From positions 1-37,101 of the forward strand of contig JBBQGT010000012.1 in the NCBI GenBank assembly GCA_038323265.1: a stretch of DNA of 37,101 bases, in the 5' to 3' direction. Under the pieces are notes generated by a model. It did no database searches. It saw nothing but the letters and a program-made list of their open reading frames with translations, and was not told the DNA's origin. Positions within the stretch are counted from its first letter, which is position 1. Every line of letters begins with the position of its first letter. Shown one piece after another: positions 16,537-24,467 of this stretch. This stretch comes from PNKC01 sp038323265 (GTDB lineage Bacteria > Chloroflexota > Dehalococcoidia > Tepidiformales > Tepidiformaceae). The translations under genes and the position numbers were made by a program.

Positions 16537-17139
16537 ATGACGACACTCGCTGACATCCGCACGCGCGTCCGCCAGGACCTGCACGACACCGACGCCGCCA
16601 ACTTCCGCTGGAACGATGGTGAGCTCGACCGCCACATCCAGCGCGCGCTCGATGAGACCAGCCGCTCGATCCCGGTCGAGAAGTCAGCGACGTTGAACAC
16701 CAGTCCTGGGAACCGCGATTTGAGCCTCGGATCGCTTCTCGGGCTGATCGAAATCGAGGCCGTGGAGTACCCGGTTGGCGAGTTTCCGCCCTCCTTCGTC
16801 CAGTTCTCGCTCTGGTCCGGCACGCTTTCGCTGCTGCTCGAATCGGCGCCCGCCAGCGTGGCCCCGGTGACCATCTACTACACCGCTCAGCACACACTGG
16901 ATGGCAGCGGTACCACGCTCGCCGGCTTCCAGGAGGACATCGTAGCCACCGGGGCCTCCGCTTTCGCCATCCTTGAGTCCAGCGCCGGCGCCCTCGACCG
17001 CCTTAATACGGGCGGCAACGAAGTGCCTGCACAGTTCCTCGCATGGGCCCGCGCCAGGGAGATCGCCTTTCGCCAGCTGCTCATCCAGCACGCCCGCCGG
17101 AACCGTGTCCGCGCCCGGCGCGCCTACGCCGCGGGCTAG
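16537..17139 (+). CDS. Phage head-tail adaptor-like protein (orphan)
   Basis: The 200-residue protein begins MTTLADIRTRVRQDLHDTDAA and continues FRWNDGELDRHIQRALDETSRSI, a helical start typical of gp6-like phage connector or adaptor proteins. A beta-rich middle (LIEIEAVEYPVGEFPPSFVQFSLW, LTLLLESAP) and a C-terminal helix (EVPAQFLAWARAREIAFRQLLIQ) follow. I have seen similar adaptor proteins in phages and prophages of environmental high-GC bacteria. There is no portal, terminase or capsid gene around it, so it is either a prophage remnant or a domesticated gene. The ATG at 16537 is preferred over TTG 16501, which adds 12 unconserved residues. Confidence 0.6.
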   Translation: MTTLADIRTRVRQDLHDTDAANFRWNDGELDRHIQRALDETSRSIPVEKSATLNTSPGNRDLSLGSLLGLIEIEAVEYPVGEFPPSFVQFSLWSGTLSLLLESAPASVAPVTIYYTAQHTLDGSGTTLAGFQEDIVATGASAFAILESSAGALDRLNTGGNEVPAQFLAWARAREIAFRQLLIQHARRNRVRARRAYAAG

Positions 17140-17198
17140 CGCGCCTTGCCAGCCTCCGCGGCAGCGCCGATAGTGCAAGGACATCGCGGAGGAGTGAG

Positions 17199-17459
17199 AT
17201 GCGCGGGACAGCACTGGACCCGAACCCCGGCTTTGACGAAGCGAATCGAGTTCAGCGCTTCTGGACTGAGAACTACGCCGAACTGAGCGCGCGCTTCCCG
17301 GATCGGTTTGTTGCCGTTTCGCGGGCGACGAACGAGGTGGTGGCAACGAACAAGGACCTGACGCTTCTGGTCGATGGACTGCGGGACAAGGGTTTCGACC
17401 CCCAGACGGACGTGTCGATCGATTTTGTTGCCGCTGGGGAACGCAACCTTTTCCTGTGA
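17199..17459 (+). CDS. Small DUF5678-like protein, first gene of a coupled pair
   Basis: The 86-residue protein contains FWTENYAELSARFPDRFVAVSRATNEVVATNKDL, then LLVDGLRDKGFDP, which fits the DUF5678 pattern (W-x2-NY-x2-L, then YPG/FPD, then a VAV strand). The function of that family is unknown; it is typical of small proteins paired with a protease-like partner. GGAGGAG lies five bases before the ATG. The stop overlaps the next start in a GTGA. There is no signal peptide. Codon use is less C-ending than in the flanking genes, a hint of acquisition. Confidence 0.75.
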   Translation: MRGTALDPNPGFDEANRVQRFWTENYAELSARFPDRFVAVSRATNEVVATNKDLTLLVDGLRDKGFDPQTDVSIDFVAAGERNLFL

Positions 17460-17887
17460 TCTCCGGGTTCTGGTTGCCGCAGTTTCCCTTGCCGCTCATC
17501 CGTGTTGGCGTCAACTTGCCTAGCATCAGCGACCGGCGGCAACTGGTGGTAATGGTGCTCGATACTGGCGCTACCAGAAGCGCGATTCATCCTCTCGACG
17601 CGATGCACACATTTGGGATGAGTGCCGCCAGCCTCGATTCGGCGGTGTGGCGAACGACCAATTCGAGCGGCGGCGTCGGCGGCAAGGCAAACTTTATGAC
17701 GGTACCCGCCAAATACGCTCTCTATCGAGATGACGGCACGACGCCCGAGATCCTTGGCGGCACTGTCGAGCTTGCTGAAATGACTCCGCAGAATCAGTCG
17801 CTGCCATCCCTCCTCGGCTGGGACGTACTCCAGCATTTTCGCATAATCCTTGAAGGTCAAAACTCTGTCAGGCTGCAGAGGTTGTGA
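17456..17887 (+). CDS. Retropepsin-like aspartic protease domain protein
   Basis: The 143-residue protein holds a single retropepsin-like fold. The catalytic loop is VMVLDTGATRSAIHP with Asp36 in D-T-G-A; a later hydrophobic-hydrophobic-Gly element, SLPSLLGWDVLQHFRI, matches the conserved LLGxD-VL turn near the end of such domains. Retropepsins work as dimers, so one domain per chain is expected. There is no signal or membrane segment, so it should act in the cytosol. The start is GTG 17456, coupled to the DUF5678-like gene. The pair suggests the small protein is a substrate, inhibitor or regulator of the protease; that is inference. Confidence 0.8.
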   Translation: MISGFWLPQFPLPLIRVGVNLPSISDRRQLVVMVLDTGATRSAIHPLDAMHTFGMSAASLDSAVWRTTNSSGGVGGKANFMTVPAKYALYRDDGTTPEILGGTVELAEMTPQNQSLPSLLGWDVLQHFRIILEGQNSVRLQRL

Positions 17888-17903
17888 GTCCTGCGCCGGT
17901 CCC

Positions 17904-19070
17904 ATGACTCACGACGTCATCGTCCTCGGCGCCGGCGCGGCGGGCCTTATGTGCGCCATCGAGGCAGGCCGCCGTGGCCGCTCCGTGCTCGTGCTCGAAC
18001 GCAACGACCATGTGGCCCGCAAGATCCTGATCTCCGGCGGTGGCCGCTGCAACTTCACCAACATCTACACAGAACCGCAAAACTTCTTCTCACAGAACCC
18101 CCACTTCTGCCGCTCGGCGTTGGCTGGCTACCCGCCAGCCCAGTTCATCGCCATGGTCGAACACCACGGCATTTCTTACCACGAAAAGAAGCTTGGCCAA
18201 CTCTTCTGCGATGGCAGTTCGCGCGAAATCGTGGCGATGCTCGAAGCTGAATGCGCCGAGTCAAACGTCGAGATACGCCTCAGCTGCGAAGTTGCGAACG
18301 TCGCCAAATCAGACGGCTTCAGCTTGCAGACGAATCTCGGCGACTTCGAATCCGAGTCCCTCGTAGTTGCTACGGGCGGCCTGTCCATCCCCCAGATCGG
18401 CGCCACCGGCTTCGGTTACAACCTGGCCGAGCAGTTCGGCCTCAAACGTGTCGCGCTCCGCCCTGGCCTTGTGCCGTTGACCTTCTCAGCCGGCGACCAG
18501 TCGCTCTTCGAATCGCTCAGCGGCGTGGCCATTGAGGCGGCCGTCTCCTGCGGCGGAAGCTCGTTCACTGAAAATGTACTGTTCACGCACCGCGGCCTGA
18601 GCGGCCCCGCCATCCTCCAGATCTCGAACGCCTGGCACGAAGGCCAGCCCATCACCGTCGATCTGTTTCCGCGAGTCTCCATGAGCGAAATCCTCTTGGA
18701 AGCTCGCGAACAGACGCGCGAACTGGCTACGGTGCTCAGCGATTACGCACCGCGACGCTTCATCCAGGCGTGGTGCGCAGCTTTCGCCCCTTCGCAACCC
18801 ATGAACCGTTATTCCAACCGCCAGATCGAAGAGATCGCGCAGCGCCTGCACGCCTGGGTCTTGCGACCAGCCGGCACGGCGGGATTTGGCAAAGCGGAAG
18901 TCACGCTCGGTGGCGTGGACACCAACGGTTTGCAATCCAAGACGTTGGAAGCGCGTTCCGTGCCCGGCCTCTACTTCATCGGCGAGGTGGTCGACGTGAC
19001 CGGTTGGCTTGGGGGGTACAACTTTCAGTGGGCCTGGGCGTCCGGCTTCGCCGGCGGCCAGGTGGCCTGA
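17904..19070 (+). CDS. HI0933/YhiN-family flavoprotein
   Basis: This is a 388-residue FAD-dependent protein of the HI0933 family (NAD(P)/FAD-dependent oxidoreductase). It has the dinucleotide motif VIVLGAGAAGLMCAIEAGRRG at the start, KILISGGGRCNFTN after it, VVATGGLSIPQIGATGFGY in the middle, and the C-terminal FAD signature GLYFIGEVVDVTGWLGGYNFQWAWASG. The physiological reaction of the family is not settled. The start is ATG 17904; frames that begin earlier overlap the protease gene. It lies 16 bases after the protease stop on the same strand and converges with the helicase gene. Confidence 0.9.
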   Translation: MTHDVIVLGAGAAGLMCAIEAGRRGRSVLVLERNDHVARKILISGGGRCNFTNIYTEPQNFFSQNPHFCRSALAGYPPAQFIAMVEHHGISYHEKKLGQLFCDGSSREIVAMLEAECAESNVEIRLSCEVANVAKSDGFSLQTNLGDFESESLVVATGGLSIPQIGATGFGYNLAEQFGLKRVALRPGLVPLTFSAGDQSLFESLSGVAIEAAVSCGGSSFTENVLFTHRGLSGPAILQISNAWHEGQPITVDLFPRVSMSEILLEAREQTRELATVLSDYAPRRFIQAWCAAFAPSQPMNRYSNRQIEEIAQRLHAWVLRPAGTAGFGKAEVTLGGVDTNGLQSKTLEARSVPGLYFIGEVVDVTGWLGGYNFQWAWASGFAGGQVA

Positions 19071-19086
19071 ATTCGCCATGCGCAAC

Positions 19087-19166
19087 GGGCAAAAATATAG
19101 CGGGGAGTGCGCGCATTGGGAGCGGACCGCCGCGCGCAGCAACCCCGCACTCTCACTATATCGCCC
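19087..19166. terminator. Imperfect inverted repeat between convergent genes
   Basis: The segment starting GGGCAAAAATATAG is roughly mirrored by CTATATCGCCC at the other end, and CGGGG/CCCCG and GCGCGC blocks pair inside. It lies between the flavoprotein stop and the helicase stop, where a two-way terminator is expected. Bulges are large and no clear U-tract is present, so this is a modest call. Confidence 0.4.
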
Positions 19167-19267
19167 AATCCCCTCCCTGTCGCCCCGAGCGACATTGCAC
19201 TGCCTGGGCGGAGCTCGTCAGCTCCTGGCGGTCACCCGCCCATGGACTCAAAGTCGGCTGAAGAGGC

Positions 19268-20878
19268 TTATTCGGCGCCCTTCGGCAGCGCCTTCTTCGC
19301 GTGAATCTCTAAGCCCCGAACTTCAATAACCTTCGCCAACTCCAACACCTTCTTGGCCGCAGGCGGCTTCACCTCCACGAATGCGAAGCTCGCATAGAGG
19401 TCGATCGTGCCGATCGTCGATGGCGCGACGCCAGCGGTCGTTGAGAACGCTTCGACGATGTCCTGTGGGCGGATGCCCTGCTTGCGGCCGGCGTCCAGGA
19501 AGAGCCGCGTCATTCCATGCTCCGTCGCCGATAGGCCCTCTGCAGTGGGCGTTTCGTCCAGCGTGTTGCCCGCTTCGGCCCAGATCGGCTCGCGGCCGCT
19601 TGCATCGCTCACCGCCAGGTAGACGGCCGCCCTCGCGATCGCCAGGGGGTCGTACTGCTGTGCCAGCCCCTCCACCAGCTTCGAATACGAGCGGCCCGAA
19701 CCTTCTTCGATTGCGCCGCGCAGGGCGTCCACGAACGCCTCGCGCCGTCGCGCCACGATGTCCGCCGGCGTCGGTAGTTGCAGCGGCTTCATCTTCTTGC
19801 CCACTTGCTGCTCGATCATCCGCAACAGGCGGAATTCGCGTGGGGTGACCAGCGTGATCGCCTCGCCAGCCTTGCCCGCCCGCCCGGTGCGCCCCACGCG
19901 ATGCACGTAGGCGTCCGTGTCATCCGGGATGTCGTAGTTGATAACGTGCGAAACGTCTGAGATGTCCAGCCCGCGCGCCGCCACGTCGGTTGCGATCAGT
20001 AGCTCGGCGCGGCCGTCGCGGAATGCCCGCAACTGCTGTTCGCGCTGTGCCTGGCTGATGTCCCCGTGGATCGCTGCCGTCGCGTATCCGCGGGATTCCA
20101 GCGCTTCCGCCAGCGAGTCCACCTCGCGCTTCGTGCGGCAGAAGATGATGCAGGACTGCGGCGATTCGAAGTCCAGGATCAGGCTCAGCACCTCGATCTT
20201 GCGCGAATACGGCACCTGATAGAACAGCTGCTTGGTCTGCGGCGCGGTGCGTGTCTCCTGCGCGATCGTCACGCGCTCCGGGTCCCGCAAGTACCGCCGC
20301 GCCAGGGCCTCGATGCGCGCCGGCATGGTCGCCGAAAAAAGCGCGATCTGACGCTCCTCCGGCACCTGGTCGAGGATGAACTCGATGTCCTCCACGAACC
20401 CCATGTCCAGCATCTCGTCCGCTTCGTCCAGGATCACGGTCTTCACGGTGTCCAACTTCAACGTCCCGCGACGCACGTGGTCCATCATTCGCCCCGGCGT
20501 CCCGACGACGATTTGGACGCCGGCGCGAAGGGCGCGCAACTGCCGGTCATAGGCCTGACCGCCGTAAATCGGCAACACAGAGATGTTCCTGCCGTGTCCC
20601 AGGGCGTGCACGGCTTCGGCCACCTGCACCGCCAGTTCGCGCGTCGGCAGGACAATCACGGCCTGCACGCTCCGGTTCGTGATGTCTACCGCTTCTATCA
20701 ACGGGATGGCGAAGGCAGCCGTCTTGCCCGTGCCTGTCTGCGCCTGCGCGATGATGTCCTTCCCCAGCATCAGCGGCGGGATGGCGCGTTCTTGGATTGG
20801 AGTCGGTTCTTCGTACCCCAGGCCATCAATGGTCCGGAGCACCGCTTCGCTAAGGCCAAGGTCGGTGAAGGCAGTCAT
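19268..20878 (-). CDS. deaD: DEAD-box RNA helicase with DbpA-type RNA-binding domain
   Basis: This is a 536-residue ATP-dependent RNA helicase of the DeaD/CsdA/CshA group, which unwinds structured RNA in ribosome assembly, mRNA decay and cold adaptation. Motifs in order: Q-motif with EEPTPIQERAIP, Walker A AQTGTGKT, PTRELA, TPGRMMDHV, VILDEADEMLDMGF, SAT, IIFCRTKREVD, ATDVAARGLDI and HRVGRTGRAGKAG. The C-terminus (about 455-530) has the RRM-like DbpA domain (TRLFLDAGRKQGIRPQDIV, then SFAFVEVKP). The start is ATG 20878; seven upstream residues from another start look unconserved. It stands alone and is divergent from the Uma2-like gene. Confidence 0.95.
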   Translation of the reverse strand: MTAFTDLGLSEAVLRTIDGLGYEEPTPIQERAIPPLMLGKDIIAQAQTGTGKTAAFAIPLIEAVDITNRSVQAVIVLPTRELAVQVAEAVHALGHGRNISVLPIYGGQAYDRQLRALRAGVQIVVGTPGRMMDHVRRGTLKLDTVKTVILDEADEMLDMGFVEDIEFILDQVPEERQIALFSATMPARIEALARRYLRDPERVTIAQETRTAPQTKQLFYQVPYSRKIEVLSLILDFESPQSCIIFCRTKREVDSLAEALESRGYATAAIHGDISQAQREQQLRAFRDGRAELLIATDVAARGLDISDVSHVINYDIPDDTDAYVHRVGRTGRAGKAGEAITLVTPREFRLLRMIEQQVGKKMKPLQLPTPADIVARRREAFVDALRGAIEEGSGRSYSKLVEGLAQQYDPLAIARAAVYLAVSDASGREPIWAEAGNTLDETPTAEGLSATEHGMTRLFLDAGRKQGIRPQDIVEAFSTTAGVAPSTIGTIDLYASFAFVEVKPPAAKKVLELAKVIEVRGLEIHAKKALPKGAE

Positions 20879-20998
20879 TCGTCGGGTTCCTCTTCTCATC
20901 CCGGCACGCGGCGCGCGGGCGAGGCCTACTCATTATCCGCTTCTCAACGCTAGGCGGTTGGAGCCTCGGCGCGAATTGCGCTGCCGTATACTGGCCGC

Positions 20999-21568
20999 AT
21001 GGCTTCATCACCAACTTCCGCCGGCCAATCGTGCGCTTCCGCCTACCACGGCCTGCGCATGGCCGAGGACGAATACCTCGCGCTGCCCCAGGACAAGCCA
21101 TACCTCGAATACATCGACGGATGGGTGCTCCAAAAGCCATTGGGCGACGAAGAACACGGCCTGCTTGCCGGCGAACTGATCATCAGGCTCGGCGCCTATC
21201 GGACACGCTTCGGCGGTCGCGTTGGCCCGGAGATCCGCGCGCGATTCGCCGGCGCCAACTACCGGCTGCCAGATGTCAGCTACTACGCCAAGGGGAAGCC
21301 CTTCGGCGCCCAACAGCCGCCAACGCTCGCGGTCGAAATCCGCTCGCTGGGCCAAACGAGGAACGAGTTGCAGGCGAAGTGCCGTTTCTTTCGCGCGAAT
21401 GGCGTGGATGAATGCTGGCTGTTCGATTCCCGGCTGCGCACCGTAGAGCTTTTTAGCAGCGAAGGTGAGTTCATTCTAGGCGGCGATCAGACACTTTCCT
21501 CGACGGCGCTCCCTGGCTTCGAACTGGCCCTCAGTGACCTCTTCTCCGTGCTTGCTAGCGACGAATGA
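20999..21568 (+). CDS. Uma2-family (DUF820) restriction-endonuclease-like protein
   Basis: The 189-residue protein fits the Uma2/DUF820 family, PD-(D/E)xK-fold proteins abundant in cyanobacteria and Chloroflexota. The N-terminal signature is MAEDEYLALPQDKPYLEYIDGWVLQK, and nuclease-core residues lie in YRLPDVSYY and TLAVEIRSLGQTRNELQAK (D, E-x-R and a downstream K). The final block ALPGFELALSDLF is typical. The family biology is not understood. The start could be ATG 20999 or 21059, where similarity begins. Its stop overlaps the MBL gene start in an ATGA, so the two are co-translated. Confidence 0.8.
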   Translation: MASSPTSAGQSCASAYHGLRMAEDEYLALPQDKPYLEYIDGWVLQKPLGDEEHGLLAGELIIRLGAYRTRFGGRVGPEIRARFAGANYRLPDVSYYAKGKPFGAQQPPTLAVEIRSLGQTRNELQAKCRFFRANGVDECWLFDSRLRTVELFSSEGEFILGGDQTLSSTALPGFELALSDLFSVLASDE

Positions 21569-22392
21569 ACATCACCTTCTGCGGCACCGCAGCCGGCGCC
21601 CTCGCGCCTCCGCGCGCCGCTACATCCATCCTCCTTCAGCGCGGTGACGACGCCTTCCTCCTTGATTGCGGCCCCGGCTCCCTCTGGCGAATCATCGAAT
21701 CCGGTGTTTCCCTGCGGAAAATCACCAACGTCCTGATCAGCCACCTGCACATGGACCACGTCCAGGGTTTCCCCGAACTGCTCGCCCACATGGTCTTTCC
21801 CAACGGCACGACCCCGGCCGTCCAGGGCCCGGCAGGAACCGCCGGCTACATCGCGCGGGCCGCCAATCTCACGCAGCTCGTCTCACGATTGCCCGGCGTC
21901 TTCGTCTACGACACGCCGCTCACGGTGCCCGTGCTCGAAGTCGCCGATGGCGACGAGCGCGAACTTCTTGGCCTCGAAATCCGCTCCGCCGTCGTGCCGC
22001 ACTCACCGGAGCTTGTCTGCCTCGCGCGACGCATCACGTGCGAGGGCCGCAGCCTCGTCTTCAGCGGCGACACGAAGCCCGTGCCCGAGATCATGGTCCC
22101 GCTCGCCGAATCCGCCGACGTCTTGGTGCACGAATGCTACTCAGCGGAAGGGATCGAGGACTGGGTCGCAGGGATGCGACCGCACACCCAGGAGAACGTC
22201 CGCGCCGCCTTCGCCGCCACCCACTCGGAGCTCAGCCGCGTCTGCGCTATCGCCAAGGAGGCGGGCGTGCGCAAGCTCGTGCTCACCCACCTCAACCCTG
22301 GCGAAAAGGCCGATCGCTTGATCGCCACCGCTGAACGCATCTTCCCCGGCGAACTGGCGGTAGCCGAAGATGGCATGGCGATGAGCATCTAA
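21565..22392 (+). CDS. MBL-fold hydrolase, ribonuclease Z-like
   Basis: The 275-residue protein is a metallo-beta-lactamase-fold hydrolase similar to ribonuclease Z/arylsulfatase-type enzymes. Metal ligands are H60, H62, D64 and H65 in ISHLHMDHVQG, a His in VVPHSP, the Asp in FSGDTKP and a late His in LVLTHLNPG. The exosite and flexible arm of tRNase Z are not evident, so the substrate may not be tRNA. The gene ends LAVAEDGMAMSI-stop; a diverged copy of this tail lies at 23315-23351. It is coupled to the Uma2-like gene by ATGA. Confidence 0.85.
   Translation: MNITFCGTAAGALAPPRAATSILLQRGDDAFLLDCGPGSLWRIIESGVSLRKITNVLISHLHMDHVQGFPELLAHMVFPNGTTPAVQGPAGTAGYIARAANLTQLVSRLPGVFVYDTPLTVPVLEVADGDERELLGLEIRSAVVPHSPELVCLARRITCEGRSLVFSGDTKPVPEIMVPLAESADVLVHECYSAEGIEDWVAGMRPHTQENVRAAFAATHSELSRVCAIAKEAGVRKLVLTHLNPGEKADRLIATAERIFPGELAVAEDGMAMSI
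22355..22391 (+). repeat. Left copy of duplicated MBL gene tail
   Basis: This is the intact 3' end of the MBL gene, encoding LAVAEDGMAMSI and the stop. It matches 23315-23351 at 33 of 37 bases. Confidence 0.75.
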
Positions 22393-22432
22393 CGAGAGAC
22401 TGAGCGCGTGGGCAGGAGTGGCTCGGCCCGGG

Positions 22433-23230
22433 CTACAGGTTTCTGCGCATGAAATCCATCATCACGGTCGCGAGCGGCGCCGGGTCCATGATGGGTCGCA
22501 TGTGATTCGTGCCAGGAAGGACCGCGAATTCAGAGTTAGGCAGCCATCGGTGCAGGTTCACCGCTTCAGCCATCGGAACGAGGTCGTCGCGATCGCCCTG
22601 GATGACGAGAGCGGGTGTCTGGATGCTCTCGATCTGTTCCTTGCTGAGCCCGGAATATTCCAGACACATCGTCAGCGTCTGTTGGGCGATGTTTCGCCAA
22701 TGGTCTGGGCTGGCGGAGTGGGCAGTCTTCAGATAGTTCACGAACCCAGGCGCCGCTAATTCCCAGCCATCGAAATCGATGAGTCCCCGCTCGTTCCCAT
22801 GAAACAGTGTGCGCACCATCGACCTCGGTGCTTCGCTCTGAAAGTCGGTATACGCGGCGCCGACGAGCAGGCCGCGTGCAGAACCCGGGTGCCGCAGCCC
22901 AAACTCCAGCGCGACTTGGCCACCGTCGCTCCAGCCTCCGACGAACGGGCGATCCAATTCCAAAGCCCCGACCAACGCTGCCGCGTCGTCCGCGGTGATT
23001 TCGTAGCTTAGTTCGCCGGTTGGATTCGTCGAACGCCCGTGGCCGCGGCTGTCAAAGGCGACAACGCGAAACTCCTTGGCCAGGAGTGCAATCGTGGCGC
23101 GGTACATTGCTGCGGTCCCAGTTGCGCCATGTACCAAAACAACCGGCACACCCTGCCCAGACTCCTCGACATACAAACTGGCCCCGTTGACATCGATGTT
23201 TCGCCCGTCTTCAAGCGTCGGTTCAGTCAT
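22433..23230 (-). CDS. Alpha/beta hydrolase, probably an insertion
   Basis: The 265-residue protein is a classic alpha/beta hydrolase: oxyanion VLVHGATGTA, FDSRGHGRS, nucleophile elbow GGWSDGG with Ser101, the acid in VIQGDRDDLVP and the His in PGTNHMRP. The fold cannot tell esterase, haloperoxidase-like or C-C hydrolase activity apart. It is reversed relative to both flanking genes and has fewer C-ending codons than they do. A diverged copy of the MBL gene tail sits on its far side (23315-23351), so it appears to have been inserted between the MBL gene and the acetyltransferase gene. Confidence 0.87.
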   Translation of the reverse strand: MTEPTLEDGRNIDVNGASLYVEESGQGVPVVLVHGATGTAAMYRATIALLAKEFRVVAFDSRGHGRSTNPTGELSYEITADDAAALVGALELDRPFVGGWSDGGQVALEFGLRHPGSARGLLVGAAYTDFQSEAPRSMVRTLFHGNERGLIDFDGWELAAPGFVNYLKTAHSASPDHWRNIAQQTLTMCLEYSGLSKEQIESIQTPALVIQGDRDDLVPMAEAVNLHRWLPNSEFAVLPGTNHMRPIMDPAPLATVMMDFMRRNL

Positions 23231-23314
23231 CCGGTGTTCCCTCTCTACGGGCCCAATCGTATGAGAAGGATTCGTCTTGTCAATGAGGTTATGCTCGGGC
23301 GCGTGACGTTTGTT

Positions 23315-23351
23315 TGGCGGTAGCCGAAGACGGCCTTGCGATGAACATCTA
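23315..23351 (+). pseudogene. Right copy: orphan tail of an MBL gene homologue
   Basis: The frame reads LAVAEDGLAMNI and then a stop. It differs from the intact tail by four bases: one silent change (GAT/GAC), two that turn Met into Leu, and one that turns Ser into Asn. Preservation of frame and stop shows this was once the end of a homologous gene, not a chance repeat. The acetyltransferase gene begins 37 bases later, which is probably the ancestral arrangement. Confidence 0.7.
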
Positions 23352-23388
23352 GCGCCTCAGCCGCGACCGCCGCCGTAGAATCAACCCA

Positions 23389-24420
23389 ATGGAACCGGAA
23401 CCCGACGCTCCGCTCGAAGGCCGCAAACACCGCCGCCCATCCCACCCAATGATCACCTCCGAAGACTTCAACGTCCTTCGACCAGAATGGGAAGCGCTGC
23501 ACGCCGCCGTCCCCGACGCCACGCCATTCACCCACCCCGCCTGGCTTGATGTCTGGATGCGCCACTTCGGCGCGGACGCGGCGCCAGTCTTTCTCTCGTT
23601 CCGGGCGGGCGAAGCACTGGTTGGCGTCGCTGCGCTCGACATGGAGCGCGACGGCGCCCGCACCCTCGGAGACCACAACGTCAGCGACTACGCCGGCCCA
23701 CTTGCCGCTTCCGGCCACGAAGAGGTCGTCGCCGGCGGGCTGTTGGAGTGGCTCGTCGAGGATCTCACGCCCCACGTCGAGCTCTGGGGATTGCGCGCGG
23801 CCGGCGCTTTGGCGGCGTCTCTCGCAGCCGTGGCCGAACCCATGGGCTGGGAGGCCGAACAGACCTTCGAAGCGGTCAGCCCGCAGACTGCGCTACCCGC
23901 GGACTTCGAGTCTTACCTCGCTTCGCTCTCCAAGCATTCGCGCCACGAGATTCGCCGCAAGCTTCGCAACCTCGCCGCCGCCGGCACGGTGGGCTTCGAA
24001 TCCGCGACCGATCCAGCCACCGTCTCCGCTCAGATGGAACGCTTCCTCGAACTGATGCGCATCAGCCGCGATGACAAGGACGAGTTCCTCACCCCCGCCA
24101 TGGAGGCCTTCTTTCGCGACCTCGCCATAACCTTCGCGGGGCTCGGGCTCCTGCGCCTCTCCAGCCTGAACCTGGACGGAGTCACCACCGCGATGACCCT
24201 CGCCTTCGAATCTGCGGACACAACGTTCCTCTACAACAGCGGCTACGACCCGGCGTTTTCCCAATACGCCGTTGGACTGCTCTGCAAGGTCTACGCCCTG
24301 CGGAACTCGATCGCGCGCGGCAAACGCACCTTCGATTTCCTCCGCGGCGCCGAGCCGTACAAGCAGGAGCTTGGCGGCCAACCGCTCGAAATCGTCACCG
24401 TTAAGCTCCGCCAACGCTGA
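23389..24420 (+). CDS. GNAT acetyltransferase of the BioF2/CelD-like type
   Basis: The 343-residue protein is a double-domain GNAT-fold protein of the Acetyltransf_6 (BioF2-like, CelD/BcsL) group, related to FemAB-like transferases used in envelope or polysaccharide synthesis. Visible landmarks are FTHPAWLDVWMRHFG near the start, SLSKHSRHEIRRKLRNL in the middle, FLYNSGYDPAFSQYAVGLL, and a late GKRTFDFLRGAEPYKQELGG, all typical of the group. The acceptor is unknown. Two starts are possible, ATG 23389 or ATG 23449 (MITSEDFNVLRPEW), the latter closer to the conserved start; neither has a clear ribosome site. A lipoprotein gene follows 47 bp on. Confidence 0.8.
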   Translation: MEPEPDAPLEGRKHRRPSHPMITSEDFNVLRPEWEALHAAVPDATPFTHPAWLDVWMRHFGADAAPVFLSFRAGEALVGVAALDMERDGARTLGDHNVSDYAGPLAASGHEEVVAGGLLEWLVEDLTPHVELWGLRAAGALAASLAAVAEPMGWEAEQTFEAVSPQTALPADFESYLASLSKHSRHEIRRKLRNLAAAGTVGFESATDPATVSAQMERFLELMRISRDDKDEFLTPAMEAFFRDLAITFAGLGLLRLSSLNLDGVTTAMTLAFESADTTFLYNSGYDPAFSQYAVGLLCKVYALRNSIARGKRTFDFLRGAEPYKQELGGQPLEIVTVKLRQR

Positions 24421-24467
24421 TAGCGGCTTGCTCTTTCCTAGCCCCTGCGCGCGCTACACTCGGGAAT

